This document shows positions 8,572 to 17,582 of a stretch of DNA of 64,000 bases, one piece after another. The translations under genes and the position numbers were made by a program. Within the stretch, counting starts at the first letter, position 1, and each line of letters opens with the position of its first letter. The notes under the pieces are model-generated. The model was not told the DNA's origin. It ran no database searches and saw only the letters and a list, made by a program, of their open reading frames with translations. This DNA comes from Gillisia xinjiangensis (GTDB taxonomy: Bacteria; Bacteroidota; Bacteroidia; Flavobacteriales; Flavobacteriaceae), in the NCBI RefSeq assembly GCF_046298265.1, contig NZ_JBKAHK010000007.1, forward strand, positions 62,001 to 126,000, read 5' to 3'.

Positions 8572-8967
8572 TTATTTTTTAAATTCTATACTTGCCGAAT
8601 TCACACAATAGCGTTGTCCGGTTTGAGTGGGGCCATCGTCAAAAACGTGTCCTAAGTGGCTTCCACAATTAGCACATAAAATTTCTGTGCGTTCCATACC
8701 AAAGGTGCAATCCTTGATATATTCTACGGTTCCTTCAATGGCTTCATCAAAACTTGGCCATCCGCAACCGCTTTCAAATTTGCTGTTTGCTTCAAAAAGT
8801 TTAGAATCGCAAGCTGCACACCGGTAATCCCCATTTTCATCAAAATGAAGGTTATATTTTCCTGTATGTGGGGCTTCGGTCCCTTTTTGTCTTAAAACCC
8901 GGAATTGTTCATCAGAAAGTTGTTCTTTCCATTCCGCTTCTGATTTTTCTATGCTATATTTTTTCAT
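8572..8967 (-). CDS. msrB: Peptide-methionine (R)-S-oxide reductase, cytoplasmic
   Basis: 131 aa from the ATG at 8967; a longer frame begins upstream in the preceding gene. It repairs methionine-R-sulphoxide in proteins. Seen: the two zinc CxxC pairs CAAC and CANC, the block FESGCGWPSF, GSHLGHVFDDGP, and the catalytic Cys in RYCVNSASI. No signal peptide, so it should act in the cytoplasm. The start is 2 bp after the stop of the second msrB gene, so translation is likely coupled. Confidence 0.95.
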   Translation of the reverse strand: MKKYSIEKSEAEWKEQLSDEQFRVLRQKGTEAPHTGKYNLHFDENGDYRCAACDSKLFEANSKFESGCGWPSFDEAIEGTVEYIKDCTFGMERTEILCANCGSHLGHVFDDGPTQTGQRYCVNSASIEFKK

Positions 8968-8969
8968 TT

Positions 8970-9458
8970 TTATTTTTTTGAATCGGGAATAAACTTCATT
9001 GCAACTCCATTCATACAATATCTTTTTCCGGTGGTTGCTCCTGGGCCATCATCAAAAACATGACCTAAATGCCCACCGCAGTCGGCACAATGAATTTCAT
9101 CGCGTTGATATCCCAGTTTGGTATCCGATCCATATCCTACACCACCTTCTATGGGACGATCAAAACTTGGCCATCCAGTTCCGCTTTCAAATTTATGTTC
9201 GGTTTTAAACAATTCATTACCGCAGGCGGCACACACAAAAATTCCGGGTTCCGTTACACCGTTCAGTTCACTGGAAAAGGGTCTTTCAGTCTCAGACTTT
9301 CTTAGCACAGCATATTCCTGGGGAGTCAAAATCTCTTTCCATTCGGCCTCGGTTTTGGTTACCGGGTATTCAGATGCGGTTTTGGAATCTTTTTTTTGTG
9401 CATTGCCATTGCAACTAAAAATAACAATTGCAATCAGTGCTATAAATACTTGTTTCAT
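8970..9458 (-). CDS. msrB: Peptide-methionine (R)-S-oxide reductase, lipoprotein form
   Basis: 162 aa from the ATG at 9458 (13 in-frame codons lie upstream). The signal peptide MKQVFIALIAIVIFSC is of lipoprotein type, so this copy should be membrane-anchored outside the cytoplasm. The catalytic domain has CAAC and CADC zinc pairs, FESGTGWPSF, GGHLGHVFDDGP and the catalytic Cys in RYCMNGVAM. It is the first gene of an operon with a soluble paralogue, giving repair enzymes in two compartments. Confidence 0.94.
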   Translation of the reverse strand: MKQVFIALIAIVIFSCNGNAQKKDSKTASEYPVTKTEAEWKEILTPQEYAVLRKSETERPFSSELNGVTEPGIFVCAACGNELFKTEHKFESGTGWPSFDRPIEGGVGYGSDTKLGYQRDEIHCADCGGHLGHVFDDGPGATTGKRYCMNGVAMKFIPDSKK

Positions 9459-9485
9459 AGGGGTTTTTATTATTGTTCTAGCGGA

Positions 9486-9493
9486 CGAAAGTA
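9486..9493 (-). promoter_or_regulatory. -7 box TACTTTCG for the msrB operon
   Basis: On the minus strand the sequence reads TACTTTCG, one base from TAnnTTTG, 28 bp before the ATG at 9458. It abuts the inverted repeat at 9493-9544. Confidence 0.45.
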
Positions 9494-9544
9494 ACATTCA
9501 TAAAATCATTTCTCCTGTTTGAGAAATTTCACGTTATGAATGTT
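9493..9544. terminator. Two-tier inverted repeat between hydrolase and msrB genes
   Basis: The outer arms AACATTCATAA and TTATGAATGTT are perfect, and an inner pair ATTTCTC/GAGAAAT lies inside. It can end transcription of the hydrolase gene, although no T-run follows on the minus strand. It also covers the expected -33 region of the msrB promoter, so an operator role is possible. Confidence 0.55.
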
Positions 9545-9573
9545 TCATCTCTTTTTTTACAAAATTACAAATA

Positions 9574-10443
9574 TTATGCCGTGACGAACGTTGTGATTTT
9601 GTTAATAACCTTCGGATTTCCTAATACTTTTCTGTGACCAAGACCTTCAGTTAAAAATAATTCACTGTTCATCAGCTTTTCTGAAATCTCATAGGCCGAA
9701 CTTACATCTACATCTATATCGTCTTTATCATGTACCACCAATGTTGGTATCTTCACACTTTCAGCAGATAAGGCTCCGGAATAAACATCCATATTTTCAC
9801 CAAATTTTTTATCAAAATAGGATTTCATTTTTTCAGCAACAGAATCGTTTAATTTCATGTTCCGGGCAAATTCCCTGGTAATATGAGTAACACTGTTTGC
9901 GGTTCCTATAATTACAAGTTTTTTAAGAGAAAACCCTTCCTTTAAGGCTCTTAATAAGGACATTCCTCCTAAAGAATGGCCAATGGCACTATCAAATGGC
10001 CCATAATCCTTTGCTAATTCATGAATGGACTCAATAAAATAGGGCATCATACTCATTCTCCCGGGAGCCTTTCCATGAGCAGGAGCATCAAAACTTATAA
10101 CAGTACAGCCTTTTTTGACCAATTGTTTAGCCAACACCGACATTTGGGTACCGCGACCACTCCATCCGTGTACCAGAAGTACTTTTTTGGTTCCTTCCCC
10201 ATATATATATACTATAATCTTTCTGTTTATAGCTTTAACAAGAATTGATCTTTGCTCTGCCTTTTCATCCATTTCTTTTTCCCTTTCAGGTAAAGGGTAT
10301 TTGAAAGGTGTTAAAAACAATTGTGCCGCAAAACGACTTGCAAGAAATGGGGAGATTTTGGTTAATATTTTTCCTGTGCTCAAAATATATTGAGGGGTTA
10401 GCAATACCTGAACAGGCGTAGCATCTTTTTTAGATTTAGTCAT
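9574..10443 (-). CDS. Alpha/beta hydrolase
   Basis: 289 aa. The fold is shown by VLLVHGWSGRGTQM (oxyanion HG), the nucleophile elbow IGHSLGGMSLL with Ser, VVHDKDDIDVD with the likely acid Asp, and the late His in EGLGHRKVLG. There is no signal peptide; a mildly hydrophobic N-terminal stretch precedes the fold. It resembles carboxylesterases or lipases of unknown substrate. Single gene, divergent from the M48 peptidase gene. Confidence 0.86.
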   Translation of the reverse strand: MTKSKKDATPVQVLLTPQYILSTGKILTKISPFLASRFAAQLFLTPFKYPLPEREKEMDEKAEQRSILVKAINRKIIVYIYGEGTKKVLLVHGWSGRGTQMSVLAKQLVKKGCTVISFDAPAHGKAPGRMSMMPYFIESIHELAKDYGPFDSAIGHSLGGMSLLRALKEGFSLKKLVIIGTANSVTHITREFARNMKLNDSVAEKMKSYFDKKFGENMDVYSGALSAESVKIPTLVVHDKDDIDVDVSSAYEISEKLMNSELFLTEGLGHRKVLGNPKVINKITTFVTA

Positions 10444-10620
10444 ATTTTATATAAAACCGCAAGTTAGGAATTTGAAGTTAAACAAGTCCCAGTGCCTACT
10501 ATCTGTGGGGATGATAAAAACGGCAAGATTTTTGAAAACCTATAAACTGTTAAAGCAAGCATAAACATAAACAATCCACAGGTGTGGTTTTGTACTTTTA
10601 TCCATCTAAAACCAAAAATC

Positions 10621-11445
10621 ATGAGAATTAAGAATTTTATTATAGGGATTTTTGCCGTGCTTGTAATGGCCGGTTGCAAAACCAATCCCTTTACCGGAGA
10701 AAAGAATTTGAATTTTGTTTCAAATGAGCAGCTTTTCCCGATGGCTTTTCAGCAGTATGACCAGTTTTTAAGTGAAAATAAGGTGGTTACCGGTGCTTCA
10801 GAAGCTCAAATGATCAAGAATGTAGGACAAAAGATCGTAACTGCATCTGAAAGATATTTAAATGCAAACGGATATCAGGGATATTTAAATGGATATGCAT
10901 GGGAATTTAATCTTGTGCAGGATGAAGCGGTTAATGCCTGGGCAATGCCAGGAGGAAAGATTGTATTTTACACCGGAATTTTACCCGTAGCACAAAATGA
11001 AACCGGGGTTGCTGCAATTATGGCTCACGAGGTAGCTCACGCACTTGCCGATCATGGAGCACAGCGTATGAGTGCAGGTCAATTACAGCAGTTGGTTGGT
11101 GTTGCCGGAGGTGTAGCGTTAAGCGGAAAAAGTGAACAAACCCAGCAAATTTTTGCTCAGGCTTATGGAATTGGATCTCAGGTTGGGGTAATGCTTCCTT
11201 TTAGCCGAAGTCACGAGACTGAAGCCGATAGAATAGGACTTACCTTAATGGCTATTGCCGGATATGATCCTGCAGAAGCTGCCGATTTATGGAGAAGAAT
11301 GGCCGCACAAAGCAGCGGACAGGCTCCACCTGAATTTTTAAGCACTCACCCTGCTTCTTCAACCAGGATTGCCAATATTACCAAATGGGCTCCGGAAGCA
11401 AAAGCTGAAGCTAAAAAGTATGGAGTTACTTCCTTTAAGAAGTAA
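10621..11445 (+). CDS. M48 family metallopeptidase lipoprotein
   Basis: 274 aa from the ATG at 10621. The signal peptide ends in LVMAGC (Cys 19), so the enzyme is lipid-anchored in the envelope. The zinc motif HEVAHALADHG (HExxH) and the third ligand region SHETEADRIGL match Oma1/LoiP-type M48 peptidases. STHPASSTRI near the C-terminus is also typical. It probably degrades misfolded envelope proteins. Followed by a repeat and a terminator. Confidence 0.93.
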   Translation: MRIKNFIIGIFAVLVMAGCKTNPFTGEKNLNFVSNEQLFPMAFQQYDQFLSENKVVTGASEAQMIKNVGQKIVTASERYLNANGYQGYLNGYAWEFNLVQDEAVNAWAMPGGKIVFYTGILPVAQNETGVAAIMAHEVAHALADHGAQRMSAGQLQQLVGVAGGVALSGKSEQTQQIFAQAYGIGSQVGVMLPFSRSHETEADRIGLTLMAIAGYDPAEAADLWRRMAAQSSGQAPPEFLSTHPASSTRIANITKWAPEAKAEAKKYGVTSFKK

Positions 11446-11453
11446 ATCAGAAA

Positions 11454-11467
11454 CCCTCAATGAGGGA
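11454..11467. repeat. Short palindromic repeat CCCTCAATGAGGGA
   Basis: This near-perfect palindrome recurs at 15098, 48507 and 54427, always between genes and close to a terminator. It matches the right end of repeat family 1. Confidence 0.6.
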
Positions 11468-11483
11468 TAAAAAAAATATTTTA

Positions 11484-11513
11484 AAAAAAGCTGCTCTTAT
11501 GGGCAGCTTTTTC
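11484..11513 (+). terminator. Terminator of the M48 peptidase gene
   Basis: AAAAAGCTGC and GCAGCTTTTT flank an 8-base loop, just 13 bp before the next gene. Confidence 0.85.
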
Positions 11514-11525
11514 TATTTTTAAGAA

Positions 11526-12854
11526 ATGAAAAATCTCCCCAAAGGAAGTAAAAAGTTATTGAATGCCTGGGCCTTTTATGATTGGGCAAATTCAGTTTAC
11601 AGTTTGGTAATCTCCTCGGCGATATTTCCAATTTTTTACGGAGCCATTACCATTTTAAAAGATGATGATGGTGCGATTATTAAAGATACTGTTGACTTTC
11701 TTGGGTATTCTTTAAATAATGATTCTTTGATAAGCTATGTTACAGCAATGGCTTTTTTGGTAGTTTCATTAATTAGTCCATTGCTTTCAGGAATAGCGGA
11801 TTATGTGGGAAATAAGAAATTATTTTTAAAATTTTTCTGTTATCTGGGCGCTGTATCCTGTATTGGATTATTCTGGTTCAATCTGGATTATCTTTGGTTT
11901 GGGTTGCTATGTTATTTTCTTGCTTTGATAGGTTTTTGGTCAAGTTTGGTGTTTTATAATTCGTATTTACCGGATATCGCATATCCCAATCAACAAGATA
12001 AAATAAGTGCAAAAGGTTTTTCCCTGGGTTATATCGGGAGTGTTATTTTACTTGTGATTTGTTTGATCATGATCATGAAACACGACTGGTTCGGTTTTGA
12101 AGATGAAGGACTTCCTACCAGGCTTTCCTTTGTTTTAACAGGAGTTTGGTGGATAGGATTTAGCCAGTACACCTACTACTATTTGCCAAAGGGAACCAAA
12201 CAACAGAAGATGACCAAAAATGTTCTGTTCAATGGTTTTAGGGAGCTACGCCTTATCTATAATTCCCTTACCCATCAAAAAGTTCTAAAGCGCTATCTGG
12301 TTGCTTTTTTCACCTATAGTATGGCTGTTCAAACCATCATGCTGGTCGCCACTTATTTTGGGATCGAAGAATTAGATTGGGGAGAGCAAAACGCAACCAC
12401 CGGATTGATCGTGAGTATATTGCTCATCCAATTGGTTGCAGCCGTAGGAGCTACTTTAACCTCCAGAACTGCTCTAAAAATCGGAAATATAAGAACCTTG
12501 ATTATTTTGAATTTATTCTGGATCGCAATATGTGTTTATGCCTATTTTATTACAACCCCTTTGCAGTTTTATTTTGCCGCTGCCGGAGTGGGACTTATTA
12601 TGGGAGGAACCCAGGCGCTATCTCGTTCTACATATTCCAAAATGCTTCCTGAAGACACTCTGGATACCACCAGTTATTTTAGCTTTTACGATGTTTCTGA
12701 AAAAATAGGGATTGTAGTTGGGATGGTTTTATACGGAATTATGGCTCAATTGACAGGAAGCGTTCGAAATGCCATTATTTTTTTAGTGCTTTTCTTTATT
12801 GCAGGAGTAATTTTATTACTAAGAATTCCCTTAAATTCAACTAAAATTAATTAG
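11526..12854 (+). CDS. MFS transporter, UMF1 (Atg22-like) type
   Basis: 442 aa with about twelve hydrophobic helices. The N-terminal AWAFYDWANSVYSLVISSAI is the signature of UMF1/Atg22-like major facilitator proteins, and SGIADYVGNKK is the MFS loop motif. GTQALSRSTYSKMLP in the second half is also typical. Inner membrane; substrate unknown (yeast Atg22 exports amino acids from the vacuole, which may not apply). The gene starts just after a terminator and may share a transcript with the GH65 gene 77 bp downstream. Confidence 0.9.
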   Translation: MKNLPKGSKKLLNAWAFYDWANSVYSLVISSAIFPIFYGAITILKDDDGAIIKDTVDFLGYSLNNDSLISYVTAMAFLVVSLISPLLSGIADYVGNKKLFLKFFCYLGAVSCIGLFWFNLDYLWFGLLCYFLALIGFWSSLVFYNSYLPDIAYPNQQDKISAKGFSLGYIGSVILLVICLIMIMKHDWFGFEDEGLPTRLSFVLTGVWWIGFSQYTYYYLPKGTKQQKMTKNVLFNGFRELRLIYNSLTHQKVLKRYLVAFFTYSMAVQTIMLVATYFGIEELDWGEQNATTGLIVSILLIQLVAAVGATLTSRTALKIGNIRTLIILNLFWIAICVYAYFITTPLQFYFAAAGVGLIMGGTQALSRSTYSKMLPEDTLDTTSYFSFYDVSEKIGIVVGMVLYGIMAQLTGSVRNAIIFLVLFFIAGVILLLRIPLNSTKIN

Positions 12855-12931
12855 GGTGCTTTGCAATCCAATTAGCCCAAAAATACGAACCAAGTTAAAT
12901 AACTTAAAAATCAAAAATATCACTCTATACT

Positions 12932-14968
12932 ATGAAAAATTTATACTTTTTGATGATAATCTTTTTTTCCACAACACTATGGAGTCAGTCTCCAGCGGAT
13001 CCGTGGTCTATCTCCAGCGGAAAAGTGGATGCCTACACAGGAATCGTGGCCGCAAACGGCCGAATCGGAATCCTGCCTGAAGACAAACCTTTTGAGGTTC
13101 GCTCCATTATTTTAAACAATGTATATGACAAGGAATCCCAGTTGGGAGTCAGTAAAATTTTGCTGGGAATGAACTTTGGGAATCTGGAAATGGAAATAGA
13201 CGGGGTGAAAATTACCGAGAGTAATATTTCCAACTGGCAACAAACCCTGAATATGAAGGAAGCAGCTTTCACAACTTCCTTCGATTTTAAAAACAAAGCG
13301 CATATTTCATACACAATTTATGCACTTCGGAATGTTCAATATGCCGGATATATAGATTTTAAGGTTCAGGCTAAAACCGATATAAGCATTAAAGTAACCG
13401 GCAAGATACAGACTCCGGAAGAATATCAGGATCCAATAAGCACATTCAGGATACTTGAGGATTTGGAAACTACCATGCCTATACTTCAAACCGTTGCAAA
13501 AAGCCGCTTCGGGAAACATACCGTTGCAACTTCCGCAACTTTTATCTGGCATGACATTAATTCTACAAGGGAAAATCAGCGGCCGGAACTAACCCATACC
13601 AGCGTTTCAGAATACGATACAAGGTTATCTTTTCAGAAAAAAATCGAAAAAGGCGAAACAAGCGAATTTGCCTGGACCGCTGCACAGGCAACCACTCAGG
13701 ATTTTGTAGATCCGCAATCCGAATCAGAGCGTTTCGTGATTTTCAACTTATTAACTCCACGAAAAGATCTCTTGGATGAACATAGAAAATTATGGGCAGA
13801 GCTTTGGGAAGGAGATATTCTTATTGAAGGCGATTTACAATCTCAATTAGATGTTCGCCTTGCGCTTTACCATTTATATGCGTTTTCAAGGGGAGATTCA
13901 GACTTAAGTATTGCCCCAATGGGATTATCTTCACAAAATTACAATGGCCATATCTTTTGGGATACCGAGTTATGGATGTTTCCTCCACTTTTATTGCTAA
14001 ACCAGGATATTGCAAGATCTCTTGTGAATTACAGGTCAGACAGATTGGAAAAGGCGAAACAAAAAGCGATTAATTTTGGATATAAGGGAGCCATGTTTCC
14101 CTGGGAAAGTGATGATACCGGGGAAGAAGCTACTCCGGCCTGGGCTTTAACAGGCACTTTTGAGCATCATATCACCGCCGATGTTGCCATCGCTTTCTGG
14201 GATTATTACAGGGTTACAAAAAATAAGGAATGGCTAAAAGAAAAGGGATTTCCAGTTATAAAGGAGATTGCCGATTTTTGGGTGAGTCGCAGTACACAAA
14301 ATCCAGATAGCAGTTATTCCATAAAAAATGTTGTGGGAGCCAATGAATTTTTAGCCAATGTAGATGATAATGCATTTACAAACGGATCGGCTATCACCGC
14401 TTTAAGATATGCGGTTTTAGGAGCTAAAGAAGTTGGCGAAGAAGTTGATCCCCAATGGTCTAAAGTTGCTGATAATATCATTATTCACAAGTTCCCCGAT
14501 GGAACCACAAAGGAAAACCGGACGTATAATGGGGAAATTATAAAACAGGCAGATGTGAATTTGCTTACATATCCGTTAGATGTTGTGTCCGATAAGGAAA
14601 CGGTTTTAAAGGATCTAGCATATTATGAACCAAAATTATCTCCAATAGGTCCTGCGATGGGAAAATCTGTATTTGCCGTGATCTATGCACGATTAGGAAA
14701 CCCTTCAGAAGCATACAGGTTGTTTAAGGAAAGTTACGAGCCGAATAAAAGGCCGCCATTTGGTGCCCTGGCCGAGGCGGCAAACAGTGATAATCCCTAT
14801 TTTGCAACCGGGGCAGGAGGAATGCTTCAGGTAGTGCTGTTTGGTTTTGGAGGATTGCATATCACCGAAAGTGGGATTGAACAGAAAAACGAGGTTTTGC
14901 CCAAAGAATGGAAATCTTTAACCCTGAAGGGAATTGGTCCCGAGAAAAAAACCTATGTGATCAAATAA
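12932..14968 (+). CDS. Secreted GH65 glycosidase, PGGHG-like
   Basis: 678 aa with a signal peptide cut after LWSQ (residue 19). The C-terminal two thirds form an (alpha/alpha)6 barrel of family GH65. Blocks FWDTELWMFPP, GYKGAMFPWES, IIKQADVNLLTYP and GPAMGKSVFAV closely follow the animal protein-glucosylgalactosylhydroxylysine glucosidase. The three acidic residues known in that enzyme have counterparts: Asp 344 in FWD, Glu 472 in GANEF and Glu 615 in GALAEAAN. The phosphorylase motif is absent, so hydrolysis is more likely. Probable substrate: a terminal alpha-glucoside; the exact one is unknown. Confidence 0.85.
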   Translation: MKNLYFLMIIFFSTTLWSQSPADPWSISSGKVDAYTGIVAANGRIGILPEDKPFEVRSIILNNVYDKESQLGVSKILLGMNFGNLEMEIDGVKITESNISNWQQTLNMKEAAFTTSFDFKNKAHISYTIYALRNVQYAGYIDFKVQAKTDISIKVTGKIQTPEEYQDPISTFRILEDLETTMPILQTVAKSRFGKHTVATSATFIWHDINSTRENQRPELTHTSVSEYDTRLSFQKKIEKGETSEFAWTAAQATTQDFVDPQSESERFVIFNLLTPRKDLLDEHRKLWAELWEGDILIEGDLQSQLDVRLALYHLYAFSRGDSDLSIAPMGLSSQNYNGHIFWDTELWMFPPLLLLNQDIARSLVNYRSDRLEKAKQKAINFGYKGAMFPWESDDTGEEATPAWALTGTFEHHITADVAIAFWDYYRVTKNKEWLKEKGFPVIKEIADFWVSRSTQNPDSSYSIKNVVGANEFLANVDDNAFTNGSAITALRYAVLGAKEVGEEVDPQWSKVADNIIIHKFPDGTTKENRTYNGEIIKQADVNLLTYPLDVVSDKETVLKDLAYYEPKLSPIGPAMGKSVFAVIYARLGNPSEAYRLFKESYEPNKRPPFGALAEAANSDNPYFATGAGGMLQVVLFGFGGLHITESGIEQKNEVLPKEWKSLTLKGIGPEKKTYVIK

Positions 14969-14988
14969 TAATTTTAGAAGCAACCAAT

Positions 14989-15036
14989 AAAAAAACTTCG
15001 GTGAAACCCTATCAAGGAATCCCCGAAGTTTTTTTT
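14989..15036 (+). terminator. Terminator of the GH65 gene
   Basis: AAAAAACTTCGG and CCGAAGTTTTTTTT pair around a 21-base loop, followed by a T-run. Confidence 0.78.
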
Positions 15037-15097
15037 GTATTACCACCATCAGCCCAATTTTCTTAACGGTTGTCAATCTTGTCGAGCTTGATTAAAA

Positions 15098-15175
15098 TCC
15101 TCAATGAGGGACTAAAATTGAGTCTTGGTTGCTGATTCTTGCAGTTCCGCAAATGGCGGAACGATCTTGATTCTA
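15098..15175. repeat. Composite of repeat families 1 and 2
   Basis: TCCTCAATGAGGGA (15098-15111) is followed by a family 2 core at 15134-15173 (GATTCTTGCAGTTCCGC ... GGCGGAACGATCTTGATTCT). The core can fold with GTTCCGC against GCGGAAC. The family 2 part matches 4918-4965. Confidence 0.6.
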
Positions 15176-15187
15176 ATCCGGACTGTT

Positions 15188-15919
15188 TTAATTGGAAGAT
15201 ATGGATCCTGAACCTGTAGTTTTAAAATCCTGTTTTTTAGGATTTCCATTATATTTTATATCTCCGGAACCGGAAACGCGCGCTTTGAGTTCTTCAGTTG
15301 CTGTTATTTCCACATCTCCGGATCCTGAAATAGTTACTTCGGCCTTAGCAGCCCTGAGATTAAAAGCCTCGAAATCCCCGGAGCCTGTAATTGAACAGGA
15401 AAAATTTTCTGCAGTTCCTTTTAATTCAGTATTTCCCGAACCTGTAATCGCGCTGTTTAAATCCTTAACATTCAAATTCAGTTTTAAGTTTCCGGAACCG
15501 GTTAAACGGGTTTCAAAACTCTTTGCTTTTATTTGATCGGAATTCCTTATATCGCCAGATCCGGTTATTGAAACTCCTTCTATTTCCTCAAAAGGAACAA
15601 TTACCTTGATCCTACGATTTCCGGAAGGGGATATGGAAACCCCTTTTTTTACAGAGATTTTAAGAACTCCGTTGGTAACTTCGGTGGTGATATATTCCTG
15701 TAAATTGCTTTCTGCTTCTACTTTTAACGCGCCTTCTTTTCCTGAAATAAGTTCTACGTCCATTGAACCTACCAGGGTTACTTTTTCATAATTGGGTACA
15801 TTTCGGCTTTGTGTGGTCATTTCTCCATTGCCCTTTATTCTATCGTTTTTCCACCACTGGGCGTTTGCGGTACTTATACTTAATAATAATGCTGCGAGTA
15901 TTAGAATTGTTTTTTTCAT
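15188..15919 (-). CDS. GIN (DUF2807) domain secreted protein
   Basis: 243 aa with a signal peptide cut after ANAQ. The mature part is a repetitive beta-structure (head GIN domain): GSMDVELISGKEG, then SITGSGDIRN, RLTGSGNLKLN, AITGSGNTEL, SITGSGDFEAF, TISGSGDVEI and VSGSGDIKYNG, about every 20 residues, as in a beta-helix. Family function is unknown; such proteins are envelope-exposed and often called putative autotransporter adhesins. It is the last gene of the operon headed by the sigma factor at 17572-18165, 24 bp after the previous stop. Confidence 0.88.
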   Translation of the reverse strand: MKKTILILAALLLSISTANAQWWKNDRIKGNGEMTTQSRNVPNYEKVTLVGSMDVELISGKEGALKVEAESNLQEYITTEVTNGVLKISVKKGVSISPSGNRRIKVIVPFEEIEGVSITGSGDIRNSDQIKAKSFETRLTGSGNLKLNLNVKDLNSAITGSGNTELKGTAENFSCSITGSGDFEAFNLRAAKAEVTISGSGDVEITATEELKARVSGSGDIKYNGNPKKQDFKTTGSGSISSN

Positions 15920-15943
15920 GATATTGTTATTTATAGATGAATA

Positions 15944-17047
15944 TTATTTTTGTTTAAATGTTACTCCGGCGTAATTGGATTTTATAGTTATAGTGCTGCC
16001 TGCAGAATTGTTCAGGTGATACCCGGAGTAACTTTTACTGGTTGAAGTTTGATTTTGCTTATTCACCTCAAAATTTTCCATTCCATTCACACTTCCGTAG
16101 GAGGTATTTACATTAAACAAAAACGGATGATCTTCGGCATAACCAATCTTAACTCCTGCATAGTCTGTAGTGATTTTGATGTCTCCGGCTCCTTTAATCA
16201 CCTTGTCAATTTCCAGATTTCCGTAATCCAGATTTATTTCCGCCGACTGATAGACTTGTCCTAATTTTACGCTTATATAATCGCCATTACCCACAATTCT
16301 TTTCAGCTTATCCACATTCATACTGCCATAATCTGCATTGAACTGGATTAATTCTACTTTTTTAATATTCGACTTGGTATAATCGGCATTGATGTCCAGG
16401 GATTTTGCTTCATCTATGGTGAAATCGGAATAATCTGCATTTATCACGGCCTTGTTTATATAATTAAAATGACTGTTTCTTGAATAGTCGAAATTGATGT
16501 GGTTACTGGTTCCCAGCAATTCTCCTATATCGATCCTTCCATAATCGCAACTTATCTTAGAATTACCCTTCAGTTTATCGATGAAAATATTCCCGTAATC
16601 ATTGCTTAGGTCAACATTATTTGTCACCGGTGCTTTTATGATGTAATTGATCTCCATATTCACATTAGAGTTATTGCTGAACAGCATATTCCAGAAGGAG
16701 TTGCTCTCTTTTGAAAAATGGGTTTTTGCACTCACTCCTGCAGAAGTTTGATTGAATTCAATCCTGATATCATCTAGTTTTTGCTGAACCTTTTCTTCAT
16801 CGTTTCCGTTGGTCTTTATAAAGACCTCAATGCTCATGGTGTTTTGATCCCAGGTAGAAATATCGATATTACCGTAGCTGTTATCGATTTTTAAAATGGC
16901 ATCTGCAGCGACATTGAATTTTTTGGAAACCTTTTTTTCTTTTGTATGCCTTCCCTGAAAATCATCGCCATTTCCCGGATTGGTGCAAAAAGCTATTGTT
17001 GGGCTTAATACAATTAAAAATATCAGTTTATATATAGTTGCTTTCAT
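15944..17047 (-). CDS. Secreted beta-helix-like repeat protein (DUF4097-like)
   Basis: 367 aa with a signal peptide ending near AFC (residue 21). After NIDISTWDQNTMSIEV, short repeats of the kind (D/N)YGNIxIDKLKG, CDYGRIDIGEL, NADYSDFTIDEA, NADYGSMNVDKL and LDYGNLEIDKV recur about every 20 residues, suggesting a right-handed beta-helix. It resembles DUF4097-type proteins; function unknown. Its start overlaps the end of the anti-sigma-like gene by 20 bp, so it belongs to the same operon and may be coupled to it in translation. Confidence 0.8.
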   Translation of the reverse strand: MKATIYKLIFLIVLSPTIAFCTNPGNGDDFQGRHTKEKKVSKKFNVAADAILKIDNSYGNIDISTWDQNTMSIEVFIKTNGNDEEKVQQKLDDIRIEFNQTSAGVSAKTHFSKESNSFWNMLFSNNSNVNMEINYIIKAPVTNNVDLSNDYGNIFIDKLKGNSKISCDYGRIDIGELLGTSNHINFDYSRNSHFNYINKAVINADYSDFTIDEAKSLDINADYTKSNIKKVELIQFNADYGSMNVDKLKRIVGNGDYISVKLGQVYQSAEINLDYGNLEIDKVIKGAGDIKITTDYAGVKIGYAEDHPFLFNVNTSYGSVNGMENFEVNKQNQTSTSKSYSGYHLNNSAGSTITIKSNYAGVTFKQK

Positions 17048-17582
17048 TATTAGGGTTTTTAAGTTTATTTATTTCTTCTATTTTTGATAATACATTGTTT
17101 AATATGTCGATACGTTGCTGCAGGTTGGAAACCATCGCAAAGATCACCCGTTTATCCTGCCCGCTTTTTACCAGGTCTTTCCTTAATTTCTCATATTCCA
17201 GATCCAGTTTTTCCATTTGAGCCAAAGCATCATTAACTATAGCTTCAGTTTCGGGCGATTTTACATCGTTTACCTTTGCGAGCTCTGTTTTGATAAGGCT
17301 TGAATAAAACAGCTGGGTTTCCTTCATTTCGGGAGATACATTTGCCAAATCCCCGGAATTATTTGTGAATCCAAAACCAATGAAATTCCCGGCAAGCATA
17401 ATAATGAGGAGCAATCCTGCTGCTACGGCCAGTAGGGGAGCCCAAAGACTTCTTAATTTCCCTTTTTTTGAATGGGGACTTTCTTTAAGTTTTTCTAAAA
17501 ACCGTTCCTGATGTCCGGATGCAGGTTCTGTGACATCAAAATCCTGATTTCTGAAAAGCTTATCTATATCTCTATTTTCCAT
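17028..17582 (-). CDS. Anti-sigma-factor-like membrane protein
   Basis: 184 aa. A soluble N-terminal segment of about 45 residues (MENRDIDKLFRNQDFDVTEP) is followed by one membrane helix (LWAPLLAVAAGLLLIIMLAG) and an outer part predicted to be helical/coiled coil (LAQMEKLDLEYEKLRKDLV ... LQQRIDILNNVL). The order, the topology and the 11-bp overlap with the sigma gene point to an anti-sigma role. No canonical zinc anti-sigma (HxxxCxxC) motif is present, so the role is inferred. Confidence 0.7.
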   Translation of the reverse strand: MENRDIDKLFRNQDFDVTEPASGHQERFLEKLKESPHSKKGKLRSLWAPLLAVAAGLLLIIMLAGNFIGFGFTNNSGDLANVSPEMKETQLFYSSLIKTELAKVNDVKSPETEAIVNDALAQMEKLDLEYEKLRKDLVKSGQDKRVIFAMVSNLQQRIDILNNVLSKIEEINKLKNPNNESNYI

